DNA of 64,000 bases from Erythrobacteraceae bacterium. Its GTDB lineage: Bacteria; Pseudomonadota; Alphaproteobacteria; Sphingomonadales; Sphingomonadaceae. This document shows positions 9,133-18,181 of this stretch, one piece after another (positions within the stretch are counted from its first letter, which is position 1; every line of letters begins with the position of its first letter). The notes beneath the pieces are model-generated. The model was not told where the DNA came from. It saw only the letters and a program-made list of their open reading frames with translations, and ran no database searches. Position numbers and translations under genes: made by a program. The stretch lies in assembly GCA_027486035.1 (NCBI GenBank), contig JAIXPX010000047.1, positions 57,844 to 121,843 of the forward strand, read 5' to 3'.

Positions 9133-12100
9133 ATGAACACCGCACCGCTCGCGCCGCGTCGGCGCCTGCTCGCACTGGGCACCGCCTCGGCGCTCGCCAT
9201 CATCGCCGCGAGTCCGGCGCTGGCGCAGGATGCCGCCCAGGCCGAAGGCAAGGATGCAGCCGGGAAACCGGCCGAGCCCGAGGGTGAGGACCAGATCATC
9301 GTCACCGGCTTCCGCGCCTCGCTGACCTCGGCGCAGAACATCAAGCGCGATGGCGACACCTTCGTTGACGTGATCACGGCCGAAGACATCGGCGCGCTGC
9401 CCGACCGCTCGGTTGCCGAAGCCCTCCAGCGTGTGCCCGGCGTCAATATCGGCCGCTTCGAGAAGCCGTCCGATCCCGATCGTTTCTCGGTCGAGGGCAC
9501 CGGGGTGATCGTGCGCGGCCTGCCTTTCGTCCGCTCCGAACTCAATGGCCGCGACATCTTCTCGGCGACAGGTGGAACCGTTCTCAGTTTCAACGATGTC
9601 TCGCCCGAACTTCTGGGCCGCGTGGAGGTCTTCAAGAACCTCACCGCGGACATGGTCGAAGGCGGCATTGCCGGGACGGTGAACCTCGTCACCCGCAAGC
9701 CGCTCGACCGTCCCGGCACCCATCTGGCGGGCACGATCGAGGGCAATTACGGCGATCTCGCCAAGGAATGGTCGCCCGGCTTCTCGCTGACCGGCTCGAC
9801 CACCTGGGAAAGCAATATCGGCACGGTCGGCCTGCAACTGGGCTATGCGCGTTCCGAACTCGTCAGCCGCACCGATGCCTCGCAGGTCGGTGACCCCTGC
9901 TACCGCGCGGCCTCGCTCGATAGGGCCTGTTTCCGCGTCGTGCCGGTGGGCAGCGGCGGTTTTGGCGGCACCACGAACTTCACCGCCGCCAATTTCCCGC
10001 CCGCCGGTGCTGTCGTCGTTCCCAAGGGCGCGGGCGTGCGCACCACCGATCTCGAGCGCGACCGCGAGGCCTTCTCGGGCGTGCTGCAATACGAGACCCC
10101 GGCGCGCGATCTCGTTCTCACCTTCGAATGGCTCCGGGCCGAGACCAGCTTCTTCACCGACGAGAAGGCGGCGATCGCGCTCGTCAACGATGACGCCCTG
10201 TTCCCCGTCCCGGCCGCTGGGAGCACCTGGCAGTTCGACAGCAACGGCATCTTCCAGCGCGGCATCCTCAGCCAGCGCATCGGCGATGCCTATGCCAACC
10301 CCTTCGGTCGCGGCGGCATCCCGCTCGAACTGCTGCGCTTCCAGCGCGCCACCGACGCGATGACGCAGGACTTCTCCTTCGATGCCGACTGGGAGATCAG
10401 CGATCGCCTGCGCGTCAATTTCGAGGCGCAGCGGATCCAGTCCGATCTCAGCCAGGATTCGATCATCGGGGTGACGAGCACCTGGGCGAACATCGATCTC
10501 GACGTGACCGGCCGCACGCCCAAGGTTGCCTTCCTTGCACCTCCGGGCGCGCCGGCGGATTACTTCACCTCGCCGCGCAACACCTATTACTGGTTCCTGC
10601 TGGATTCGATTGCCCGCAACGAGGGTGAGCTCGACAGCCTGCGCCTCGATGCCGAATATGACATCAGCGACGAGGGCTTCTTCAAGAAGGCCCGCTTCGG
10701 TGCGCGCTGGTCGGATCGCGACCGCACCACCCGCGACACCAACTTCAGCACCTGGGGCAATCTTTCGGCGCCCTGGGCCGGCCGGGCGGGCTGTGCGCCA
10801 TGGAACGCGGGGCCGGGCTGCGCTGCCACCGGCGGGTTCCAGCCGGGCCGCTTCTTCACCGGCCTTCCGGGGCAGGAATTCGCGATCGGGGGCGGCGCCT
10901 TCATCGACGACTTCCCGACCTTCGCCAACCTGCGCGCGCCTTTCGACAGCAACTTCCAGCGCGGCCAGGGGCCTGCACCCCTGCCGGGCGGCGCGTTCTT
11001 CTTCGGGGGTGATGATTTCCTCGGCGAATATCTCTTGGGCCAGTCCGCCCAGCAGGCGGGCGCGATTAACACCTTCTCGCAGACTCCCAACCCCTTCTTC
11101 GGGGTGAACAACCGCACCTTCACCAATTCGGTGACCGGCCAGACCACGCCCTGCAATCCTTTCTGCGAGCCTGAAATCAACGCGGTCGCGGAAACCACCA
11201 AGGCCGCCTATGCCCGCGTCGATTACGGTACGGATTTCGGCAATGGCTGGAAGCTCAGCGGCAATCTCGGCCTGCGCTACGTCGAGACGACGGTGAAGAC
11301 CCAGGGAACCCTTGGCTTCCCCAACGGCGCCTTCTTCGATGCGACCGCTGCGGGCGGCAATGGCGATGGCGTGGTGCAGCCCGCCGAAATCCAGCGCGCC
11401 TGCCTCACCGCGCCTCCGGGGCAGCTCGCGCCGGCCTATTGCTCGCTTTCCGCGGCGCGACTGGCCGAATTCGCTGCCGCCTATACCGGCGAGATCATCA
11501 TCGAGAACCGCGATGTGGTGTTCGACAACTGGTTGCCGAGCTTCAATGCGCTGCTCGACACCGGCAATGGTCTCCTGTTCCGCGGCGCTGTCTCCAAGGG
11601 GCTGACCCGGCCCGATCTCGGTGCCTTCCGTTCCGGCGGGGCGATCGGCGACAACACCGGCGACCTGCGCGGCGATGGGACGCTGGCGAGTGGCGCGCTG
11701 TTCCAGCTGTTCACCGGCAACCGCAATCTGCGGCCGATCGAAAGCTGGAACTACGACCTCTCGGTCGAATGGTACTTCGACCGCGTCGGCTCGCTCACGC
11801 TGTCGGGCTTCGTCAAGGACATCAAGGGGATCGTCGACAGCGGCATTTCGCTCGTCAATTTCGTCAGCCCGGGCGGTCTTGACCTCGACGTCGAAGTCAA
11901 CGGCCCGGTCAACTCGCAGGACGGCACCTTGAAGGGCGTGGAGCTGGGCTACCAGCAGGCCTACGACTTCCTGCCGGGTGTCCTCAGTGGGCTCGGCACC
12001 CAGTTCACCTATACCTATGTGGATGGCGGGGACTTCAACAACACCGATCTGGCCGGGATCCTCGGGCCCTTCGCTTCTGGCCAGCCGCTGGCCGGGATCT

Positions 12101-12426
12101 CAAAGAACACCATCAACGCGACGCTGTTCTACGAGAAGGACTGGCTCTCGGCCCGCGCTGCCTACAACTGGCGCTCGGCCTTCCTGATCACCCCGCGTGA
12201 CGACATCTTCCCCTTCTCGCCGATCTGGGGCGAATCCACGGGGCAGCTCGACGCGTCGGTGTTCGTTACCGTGCGCGAGGGATTGAAGCTCGGCGTGCAG
12301 GGCGTGAACCTGCTCGACGAGGTGACGCGCACGAGCCAGGTGATCGACTTCGAGGGGACAAGGGTGCAACGTTCGGCCTTCCGCAACGACCGGCGCTTCA
12401 CCTTCCTTGCGCGCTTCGATTTCTAG
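9133..12426 (+). CDS. TonB-dependent receptor, Caulobacter type (beta-glucan locus)
   Basis: 1097 residues from the ATG at 9133, which is followed by a clean signal peptide (RRRLLALGTASALAIIAA, cut near ALAQ). The frame is open further upstream but has no better start. After an Ala/Glu-rich linker come the TonB-box region (QIIVTGF) and the plug, with LPDRSVAEALQRVPGV, the hallmark of the large sphingomonad/Caulobacter receptors. The rest is a 22-strand barrel ending in FTFLARFDF. It should import oligosaccharides across the outer membrane. The next gene, GH16, begins 13 bases downstream, so both are probably one transcript under the LacI-type operator. Confidence 0.93.
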   Translation: MNTAPLAPRRRLLALGTASALAIIAASPALAQDAAQAEGKDAAGKPAEPEGEDQIIVTGFRASLTSAQNIKRDGDTFVDVITAEDIGALPDRSVAEALQRVPGVNIGRFEKPSDPDRFSVEGTGVIVRGLPFVRSELNGRDIFSATGGTVLSFNDVSPELLGRVEVFKNLTADMVEGGIAGTVNLVTRKPLDRPGTHLAGTIEGNYGDLAKEWSPGFSLTGSTTWESNIGTVGLQLGYARSELVSRTDASQVGDPCYRAASLDRACFRVVPVGSGGFGGTTNFTAANFPPAGAVVVPKGAGVRTTDLERDREAFSGVLQYETPARDLVLTFEWLRAETSFFTDEKAAIALVNDDALFPVPAAGSTWQFDSNGIFQRGILSQRIGDAYANPFGRGGIPLELLRFQRATDAMTQDFSFDADWEISDRLRVNFEAQRIQSDLSQDSIIGVTSTWANIDLDVTGRTPKVAFLAPPGAPADYFTSPRNTYYWFLLDSIARNEGELDSLRLDAEYDISDEGFFKKARFGARWSDRDRTTRDTNFSTWGNLSAPWAGRAGCAPWNAGPGCAATGGFQPGRFFTGLPGQEFAIGGGAFIDDFPTFANLRAPFDSNFQRGQGPAPLPGGAFFFGGDDFLGEYLLGQSAQQAGAINTFSQTPNPFFGVNNRTFTNSVTGQTTPCNPFCEPEINAVAETTKAAYARVDYGTDFGNGWKLSGNLGLRYVETTVKTQGTLGFPNGAFFDATAAGGNGDGVVQPAEIQRACLTAPPGQLAPAYCSLSAARLAEFAAAYTGEIIIENRDVVFDNWLPSFNALLDTGNGLLFRGAVSKGLTRPDLGAFRSGGAIGDNTGDLRGDGTLASGALFQLFTGNRNLRPIESWNYDLSVEWYFDRVGSLTLSGFVKDIKGIVDSGISLVNFVSPGGLDLDVEVNGPVNSQDGTLKGVELGYQQAYDFLPGVLSGLGTQFTYTYVDGGDFNNTDLAGILGPFASGQPLAGISKNTINATLFYEKDWLSARAAYNWRSAFLITPRDDIFPFSPIWGESTGQLDASVFVTVREGLKLGVQGVNLLDEVTRTSQVIDFEGTRVQRSAFRNDRRFTFLARFDF

Positions 12427-12438
12427 AAGGGTCTCCCC

Positions 12439-13416
12439 ATGATCAAGGCAGGGCTGCTGAAGGCTTCGATGCTGACGGCGGCCCTGCTGCTTTTGGGCGG
12501 GGCATCGCCTGCGCCCGGGCAAGCCTTGGCGCCGCTTGAAGGGGCTGGCTGGGAGCTGGTGTGGGCCGATGAGTTCGAGGGCCGCGCGCTCGACCGGACC
12601 AGGTGGACGCCCGAAGTCTCGTGCTGGGGCGGGGGCAATGGCGAACGCCAGTGCTACACCGACCGCACCGACAACATTGCCCTCGAAGGCGGAATGCTGG
12701 TGCTCAAAGCGAAGAAGGAACGCTTCACCGGCCCGGCGCGCCCGCCCGAGATCGCCGATGATCCCAATCCGGCGGTCACGCAGGCCTATACCTCGGGCAA
12801 GGTGCGCAGCATCGGCCTCCACGCCTGGCGCTATGGCCGGATCGAGGCGCGCGCCCGGGTGCCGGCGGGGCAGGGAACGTGGCCTGCGATCTGGATGATG
12901 CCCGACGATCCAGCCTATGGCGCCTGGCCGCGCTCGGGCGAGATCGACATCCTCGAGGCGGTGAATATCGGCGCCCGCTGCAAGACCTGTCCGGGCGGGC
13001 GCGAGAACCGCACGATCAGCGCGCTGCACTTCGGCGATTTCCCGCCCGCCAACCGCTTCGTCGATCACCGCAACCCGCTGCCCGGCGACGGCGCGCTGCC
13101 TTCGGACGATTTTCACGTCTATGCGGTCGAATGGGGCGAGGGGCTGATCCGCTTCCTCGTCGATGACCGCGTGCACCTCACCGTCACTGCCGAGCAATGG
13201 CGCACCGCTGCCCCCAATGCCAGGGGACGGCCGTTTGCCCCCTTCGATCAGCCCTTCTATGTCATGGCCAATCTCGCCGTGGGCGGGCGCTTGTCGGAAG
13301 AAAACAACGCCGGGGGGCTTGCCGCGAAGAGCTTTCCCGCGCAATTCGCAATCGATTGGATCAGGGTCTACCGCTGCGCCAGCGATCCCGCAACGGGGCG
13401 CGCCTGCATCAGGTAG
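12439..13416 (+). CDS. GH16 endo-beta-glucanase (laminarinase-like)
   Basis: 325 residues with a signal peptide (residues 1-29, LLLLGGASPAPGQA). The GH16 catalytic motif is clear: Glu168-Ile-Asp170-Ile-Leu-Glu173, with Glu168 as nucleophile and Glu173 as acid/base. The flanking WELVWADEF, YTSGKVRS, RYGRIEARARVP and TWPAIWMMP are typical of bacterial beta-1,3- or mixed-linkage glucanases. The enzyme should cleave laminarin-like glucan outside the cytoplasm, feeding the receptor encoded just upstream. A CKTCPGG insertion shortly after the active site may form a disulfide. Chain specificity (1,3 versus 1,3-1,4) is not resolved. Confidence 0.9.
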   Translation: MIKAGLLKASMLTAALLLLGGASPAPGQALAPLEGAGWELVWADEFEGRALDRTRWTPEVSCWGGGNGERQCYTDRTDNIALEGGMLVLKAKKERFTGPARPPEIADDPNPAVTQAYTSGKVRSIGLHAWRYGRIEARARVPAGQGTWPAIWMMPDDPAYGAWPRSGEIDILEAVNIGARCKTCPGGRENRTISALHFGDFPPANRFVDHRNPLPGDGALPSDDFHVYAVEWGEGLIRFLVDDRVHLTVTAEQWRTAAPNARGRPFAPFDQPFYVMANLAVGGRLSEENNAGGLAAKSFPAQFAIDWIRVYRCASDPATGRACIR

Positions 13417-13438
13417 CCGGACAGGGGCGCGAATTGGC

Positions 13439-14494
13439 ATGGCGCGGGTGCGCAAGACAGTCACGATCAGGGATGTTGCCGAGGACGCGGGGGTCTCGCT
13501 CCAAACGGTGAGCCGGGTGGTGAACGGGGGGCCGAACGTGCGTCCGCAGGTGCGCGACAAGGTGCGCGCCTCGATCGAGCGGCTGGGCTATGTTCCCAGC
13601 CTTGCCGCCCAGCGCATGAGCGGCTCGCGCTCCTACATCATCCTTGCCCTCAACGACCGCGAGAGGACTCTCGCCGACTGGCGCGAGCGGCGCGGCACGG
13701 ACTGGGTTGACCAGATGCTGCTGGGCGGCATCCTTACCTGTTCGAGACACGGCTACCGGATGATGGTGGAGCTGGTGGATACCCATTCCGACCATGTCGA
13801 GCGCGAGCTTGGCGCGGCACTCTCGGCGCTCCAGCCGGACGGGGTGATCCTCACGCCCCCGCATTCGGAAAACCGCCTCATCACCGAGCTGCTGGCCGCG
13901 CGCGGCATTCCCTTTGCGCGGATCGGCTCGGATGCGGAGGGGCCGGGGATCGCGCTCACCATGGGCGATGAGGGCGCGGCGCATCTGGCCACCACGCGCC
14001 TTGCCGAGCTGGGCCACACCCGCATTGCCATGATCGCAGGCCCGGCTTCCTACAGCCTGTCGGGCTGGCGCATCGCCGGCTGGAAGCGCGCGCTGGCCGA
14101 ACGCGGCCTGCCCAGCGAGGGCCTGCTCGAGGTGGGGGATTTCGGTTACGAATCCGGCACCCGCGCCGCGCGGGCGCTGCTCGACCGCAACCCGGATGTG
14201 ACCGCGATCATCGCCTCCTCCGACCAGATGGCGCTCGCCGCCCTCGAGGTGGCACGCGACCGCAGCCTGGCCGTTCCGCGCGATCTGTCGCTGATCTCCT
14301 TCGACAACACCCCGATCGTGCGCTTCTCGCAGCCGCCGCTGACCGCGATCGACCAGCCGATCGCCAAGACCGTGTCGCGCGCGGTCGAGCAGCTCATCGC
14401 GCGCGGGCAAGCGGCCGAGGGCGGCGCAGTGATCGAGGTTGCCGCAGGGCTGGTCGAGCGTTCCTCGACCGCGCTCGCTCCGGCCCGGGCTTGA
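13439..14494 (+). CDS. LacI-family transcriptional regulator
   Basis: 351 residues from the ATG at 13439. The N-terminal HTH and hinge are canonical: TIRDVAEDAGVSLQTVSRVVN, then GYVPSLAAQRMSG. The periplasmic-binding-like sensor domain follows (DGVILTPPHSEN, LGHTRIAMIAGP, ITAIDQP-like end). It is the only regulator in the glucan locus and the obvious candidate to bind the palindrome at 9044-9059 and the degenerate copy at 15719-15734. The ligand is probably a glucan oligosaccharide or glucose derivative (inference). It overlaps the MFS gene by 4 bases, indicating translational coupling. Confidence 0.93.
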   Translation: MARVRKTVTIRDVAEDAGVSLQTVSRVVNGGPNVRPQVRDKVRASIERLGYVPSLAAQRMSGSRSYIILALNDRERTLADWRERRGTDWVDQMLLGGILTCSRHGYRMMVELVDTHSDHVERELGAALSALQPDGVILTPPHSENRLITELLAARGIPFARIGSDAEGPGIALTMGDEGAAHLATTRLAELGHTRIAMIAGPASYSLSGWRIAGWKRALAERGLPSEGLLEVGDFGYESGTRAARALLDRNPDVTAIIASSDQMALAALEVARDRSLAVPRDLSLISFDNTPIVRFSQPPLTAIDQPIAKTVSRAVEQLIARGQAAEGGAVIEVAAGLVERSSTALAPARA

Positions 14495-15687
14495 TCGCCG
14501 CCGCTCCCCTCGGCGCGCCGCCGGACCGCCAGCCGGGCTGGTTCCTTGCCCTGTTCGCGCTCGCCGCTGCCGGGGGCGCGGTCGCCTATGTGCCGCTCCT
14601 CACCGTGCTACTCCCGCAGCGGATCGCGGAGCTGCAAGGGAGCGAGGATGTCGCCGCGCTGGCGCAGGTCACGTTCCTCGGGGCCGTGATGGCGAGCCTC
14701 GCCAATATCGCGGTCGGGTGGCTCAGCGACCGCAGCGGCGTGCGCCGGCCGTGGATTGTCGCGGGCCTTGTCCTGTCGAACCTGCTGCTGCTGGCCGTGG
14801 GCGCGGCGGCAAGCGTCATGCAGATCATCGCGCTGGTGATGGTCTGGCAGGTTGCGCTCAACCTCATGCTCAGCCCGCTGATGGCCTGGGCGGGGGATTG
14901 CTTTCCGGACGCGCAGAAGGGCGTGCTTGGCGGGGCGCTGGCGCTGGCTCCGGCGCTGGGCGCGCTGGCCGGGTCGCTGGTCACCCATGTCGGCCTGGTC
15001 ACGCCCGATGCGCGGCTGCTTGTGGTGGCGGGGCTGGTGAGCGCGCTGGTGCTGCCTGCGGTGCTGCTGGGCAAGGGGAGGGTGCGGCCGCAACTGATGG
15101 TGCCCGCTACCCGACCGGCCGGGCCGGTGCGCGCGCGCGGCCTTGTCGCGCGGATGTGGACAGCGCGGCTGCTGGTGCAGGTGGCGGAAGGGGGGATGTT
15201 CGCCTTCCTCCTCTACTGGCTGCGCTCGATCGCGCCCGGCTACCCGGAGAACGCGGCGGCCAATATCTTCAGCCTCGTGCTGGTTGGCGCTGTGCCGCTG
15301 TCGTTGTGGCTCGGGCGGTGGAGCGACCGCCACGCCCGCCCGGTGCGCCCGCTGGTGGCAAGCGCGCTGCTCTGCGCCACCGGCCTCCTGGTCATGGCTG
15401 CAGCGCACACGCTTGCGCAGGCGATGGCGGGTTATGCTCTGTTCGGCCTCGCCGCCGCGATCTTCCTGGCGCTCCACGCCAGCCATACCCTGCGCGTCCT
15501 ACCCGCGCCCCGCCACCGGGGACGCGATCTCGGGCTGTTCAACCTCACCAACACCGTCCCCGGCATGGTGATGCCATGGCTGACCGTGCTGCTGGTGCCG
15601 CGCTTCGGCTATGGCGGACTATTCGTGCTGTTTGCCGCGCTCGCGCTCGCCAGCGCAGGCCTGCTGGCCGCTTCGCTGCGCCGCTAG
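14491..15687 (+). CDS. MFS transporter (sugar uptake, glucan locus)
   Basis: 398 residues with about 12 hydrophobic helices. It starts at a TTG overlapping the LacI stop (TTGA). MFS loop signatures include GWLSDRSGVRRPW after helix 2 and LGRWSDRHARPVRP in the second half. Its place between the LacI gene and the GH3 lipoprotein suggests inner-membrane uptake of glucose or short beta-glucosides released in the periplasm. The transported sugar is inferred from context only. Confidence 0.85.
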   Translation: MIAAAPLGAPPDRQPGWFLALFALAAAGGAVAYVPLLTVLLPQRIAELQGSEDVAALAQVTFLGAVMASLANIAVGWLSDRSGVRRPWIVAGLVLSNLLLLAVGAAASVMQIIALVMVWQVALNLMLSPLMAWAGDCFPDAQKGVLGGALALAPALGALAGSLVTHVGLVTPDARLLVVAGLVSALVLPAVLLGKGRVRPQLMVPATRPAGPVRARGLVARMWTARLLVQVAEGGMFAFLLYWLRSIAPGYPENAAANIFSLVLVGAVPLSLWLGRWSDRHARPVRPLVASALLCATGLLVMAAAHTLAQAMAGYALFGLAAAIFLALHASHTLRVLPAPRHRGRDLGLFNLTNTVPGMVMPWLTVLLVPRFGYGGLFVLFAALALASAGLLAASLRR

Positions 15688-15718
15688 GTGCTTGCCAAAA
15701 CCCGCCCCCTTCCGTAAT

Positions 15719-15734
15719 ATGTTAACGTTCTCAA
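15719..15734. promoter_or_regulatory. Second, degenerate LacI-type operator before GH3
   Basis: ATGTTAACGTTCTCAA matches the 9044-9059 palindrome at 12 of 16 positions, with the right arm (TCTCAA) intact. It lies 33 bases upstream of the GH3 ATG in the only gap of the MFS-GH3 run, as expected for a second operator. Confidence 0.55.
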
Positions 15735-15766
15735 TGAACGGGACGGATCTGGGAGGGTCTGCGCGA

Positions 15767-18154
15767 ATGGTGCGTGAAGTTTGGGTTCGGCTGGCGGGTG
15801 GCGCGGCGCTGGGAGCGCTTCTGGCGGGGTGTTCCCCTGCAGGTGAGGTGCGTTCGGCCAGTGCCCCTGCGATCGAGGCGCCCGCCCGGTCCGGCGCCGA
15901 GACGCCCGAGGCGCTCCTCGCCCGGCTCAGCATCGAGCGCAAGGTGGCGCAGATCATCCAGCCCGACATCGGCTCGATCACGCCGGCCGACATGCGCGAA
16001 TACCGCTTCGGCTCGATCCTCAATGGCGGCAATTCGGGGCCCTATGGCAATGACAAGGCGCCGGCTGCTGACTGGCTGAAGCTGGCCGACGAATTCTGGG
16101 AGGCCTCCACCGCCCCGCTGCCCGGCGACGAGCCGTTCATCCCCGCGATCTGGGCGACCGACGCGGTCCATGGCCATGCCAATGTGCCCGGCGCGACGGT
16201 GTTCCCGCACAACATCGCCCTCGGGGCGACCGGCGATGCGGATCTCCTGCGCCGCATCGGCGCGGCGACGGCGACCGAGATCGAGGTGACCGGCCTCGAC
16301 TGGACCTTCGCGCCGACCATCGCCGTCGCCCGGGACGATCGCTGGGGGCGCACCTACGAGAGCTATTCGGAAGATCCCGCGCTCGTCACCCGGCTCGGCG
16401 CGGCGATGGTCGAGGGTTTGCAGGGCCGCCCAGGCCAGCCGGGCTTCCTCGGCACGGGCAAGGTTGCCGCCACCGCCAAGCACTTCTTCGGCGACGGCGG
16501 TACGGCGCAAGGCGTCGACCAGGGCGACGTCAACGGCGACCTTGCCGACCTGATGGCGATCCACGCCGCGCCCTATCCGGCCGCGATCGGCGCCGGGGTG
16601 GCGAGCGTGATGGCGAGCTTCAACTCGATCAATGGCACCAAGATGCACGGCAACAAGCCGTTGCTGACCGATGAATTGCGCTGGCGCCTCGGCTTCAGGG
16701 GTGTCACGGTGGGCGACTGGAACGGCCACGGCCAGATCAAGGGCTGCACCAATGCGGATTGCGCGCAGGCGCTGCTCGCCGGGCTCGATGTCTATATGGT
16801 GCCCGAAGACTGGAAGGCGCTCCACGCGTCGCTGGTGCGGCAGGTGAAGGACGGCACGATCCCCATGGCCCGGCTCGACGAGGCGGTGCTCAGGGTGCTG
16901 CGCCTGAAGCAGCAGCTCGGCATCTTCGATGGCGAGGTGAAGCCCTCTGCCCGGCCCAATGGCGGCAGGTGGGAGCTGCTCGGTTCGCCCGAGCACCGCG
17001 CGCTCGCCCGCGAGGCGGTGGCCAAATCGCAGGTGATCCTCAAGAACCACGGCATCCTGCCGCTCAAGGCGGGCGCGGTGATCGAGGTCGCAGGGTCTGC
17101 CGCCGACAACATTCCGCAGCAGGCCGGCGGCTGGTCGGTCACGTGGCAGGGCGGGGGCGATCTCACCGCCACCGATTTCCCCGGCGCGACCTCGATCTGG
17201 GCGGGCATCGCCGAGGCAGCGAAGGCGGCAGGAAGCCCGGTGCGGCTGGCCCCGCAAGGCGATCCCGCCAGCCAGCCCGATATCGCGATCGTCGTCTTCG
17301 GCGAGCCGCCCTACGCCGAGTTCGTCGGCGACCGCAAGGACCTCGCCTTCCGCGACGAGGAAGGGCTTGCCCTGCTCCGATCCTACCGTGCGCGCGGGGT
17401 GAAAACGGTCGCGGTGTTCCTTTCGGGCCGGCCCTTGTGGGTCAATCGCGAATTGAACGCGGCCGATGCCTTCCTCGCCGCATGGCTGCCCGGCAGCGAG
17501 GGGGCAGGGGTTGCCGACGTGCTGTTCGGCAAGCGCGCGCCGAGCGGGCGGCTGTCCTTCAGCTGGCCGGGCACCTGCGATGGCACGCCGCTCAACGATG
17601 GCAATTCCGCGCTGTTCGGCCGGGGCTTTGGACTGGGCTTCGCAACCGCCACGCGGCTCGAACAGCTCGATGAAACCTGCGCGGCCCTCACCCAGGATGC
17701 GGGCGCGGCGTGGTTTGCCAGCGGCAAGCTCGGCGCGGGCGTGCAGGCGGTGGCGGACAATGCGCTGCTCCCCGACCTGCGCGGCAGCGGCAATGGCATT
17801 GTCGCCACCGGCACCGACCGCCGCGCGCAGGAAGATGCGCGCCGTATCGCCTTCGGCCCGGGCGCGAGGCTCACCCTGACCGGCCCGGACAGCGGCGCGG
17901 CATGGCGGATCACCTATCAGGTCGCCAGCCGCCCGGCCGCGCCGGTCACTGTCACCGCCGGGGGCGCGCCGCTCGACATCACGCAGGGGCTCTCGGTCGC
18001 CGAAGGCAAGGGCTGGCGCGAGATGGTGCTCGGCGCGAAGTGCCTCGGTGCGACCGGTGGCAGGCTCACCTTGGCCTCTGAGGCGCCCTTCGCCCTCCAG
18101 ATCAGCGAGATCGCCCGCGACGATAGCGCCGCCGGGGCTGACTGCTCGTTCTGA
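15767..18154 (+). CDS. GH3 family beta-glucosidase/exo-glucanase lipoprotein
   Basis: 795 residues from the ATG at 15767, which has a GGGAGGG ribosome-binding site 9 bases upstream. The N-terminus is a lipoprotein signal (GAALGALLAGC lipobox). GH3 features follow: KVAQIIQPDIGSITPADM, WATDAVHGH, KHFFGDGGT, and VTVGDWNGH with the nucleophile Asp317. The two-domain exo-glucosidase fold continues to DVLFGKRAPSGRLSFSW, with a further C-terminal beta domain. It resembles the barley-type exo-1,3/1,4-beta-glucosidase branch. It probably finishes oligosaccharides made by GH16 in the periplasm. A 4-bp-coupled upstream pair (lacI-MFS) and its own operator complete the locus. Confidence 0.92.
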   Translation: MVREVWVRLAGGAALGALLAGCSPAGEVRSASAPAIEAPARSGAETPEALLARLSIERKVAQIIQPDIGSITPADMREYRFGSILNGGNSGPYGNDKAPAADWLKLADEFWEASTAPLPGDEPFIPAIWATDAVHGHANVPGATVFPHNIALGATGDADLLRRIGAATATEIEVTGLDWTFAPTIAVARDDRWGRTYESYSEDPALVTRLGAAMVEGLQGRPGQPGFLGTGKVAATAKHFFGDGGTAQGVDQGDVNGDLADLMAIHAAPYPAAIGAGVASVMASFNSINGTKMHGNKPLLTDELRWRLGFRGVTVGDWNGHGQIKGCTNADCAQALLAGLDVYMVPEDWKALHASLVRQVKDGTIPMARLDEAVLRVLRLKQQLGIFDGEVKPSARPNGGRWELLGSPEHRALAREAVAKSQVILKNHGILPLKAGAVIEVAGSAADNIPQQAGGWSVTWQGGGDLTATDFPGATSIWAGIAEAAKAAGSPVRLAPQGDPASQPDIAIVVFGEPPYAEFVGDRKDLAFRDEEGLALLRSYRARGVKTVAVFLSGRPLWVNRELNAADAFLAAWLPGSEGAGVADVLFGKRAPSGRLSFSWPGTCDGTPLNDGNSALFGRGFGLGFATATRLEQLDETCAALTQDAGAAWFASGKLGAGVQAVADNALLPDLRGSGNGIVATGTDRRAQEDARRIAFGPGARLTLTGPDSGAAWRITYQVASRPAAPVTVTAGGAPLDITQGLSVAEGKGWREMVLGAKCLGATGGRLTLASEAPFALQISEIARDDSAAGADCSF

Positions 18155-18181
18155 CCCGCCCCGCCGCAGCAGGGCGCCCGG

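Noticed and set aside
15731..17257. 508-codon minus-strand frame antisense to GH3
   Set aside because: No recognisable domain or ribosome-binding site; GH3 on the plus strand is complete.
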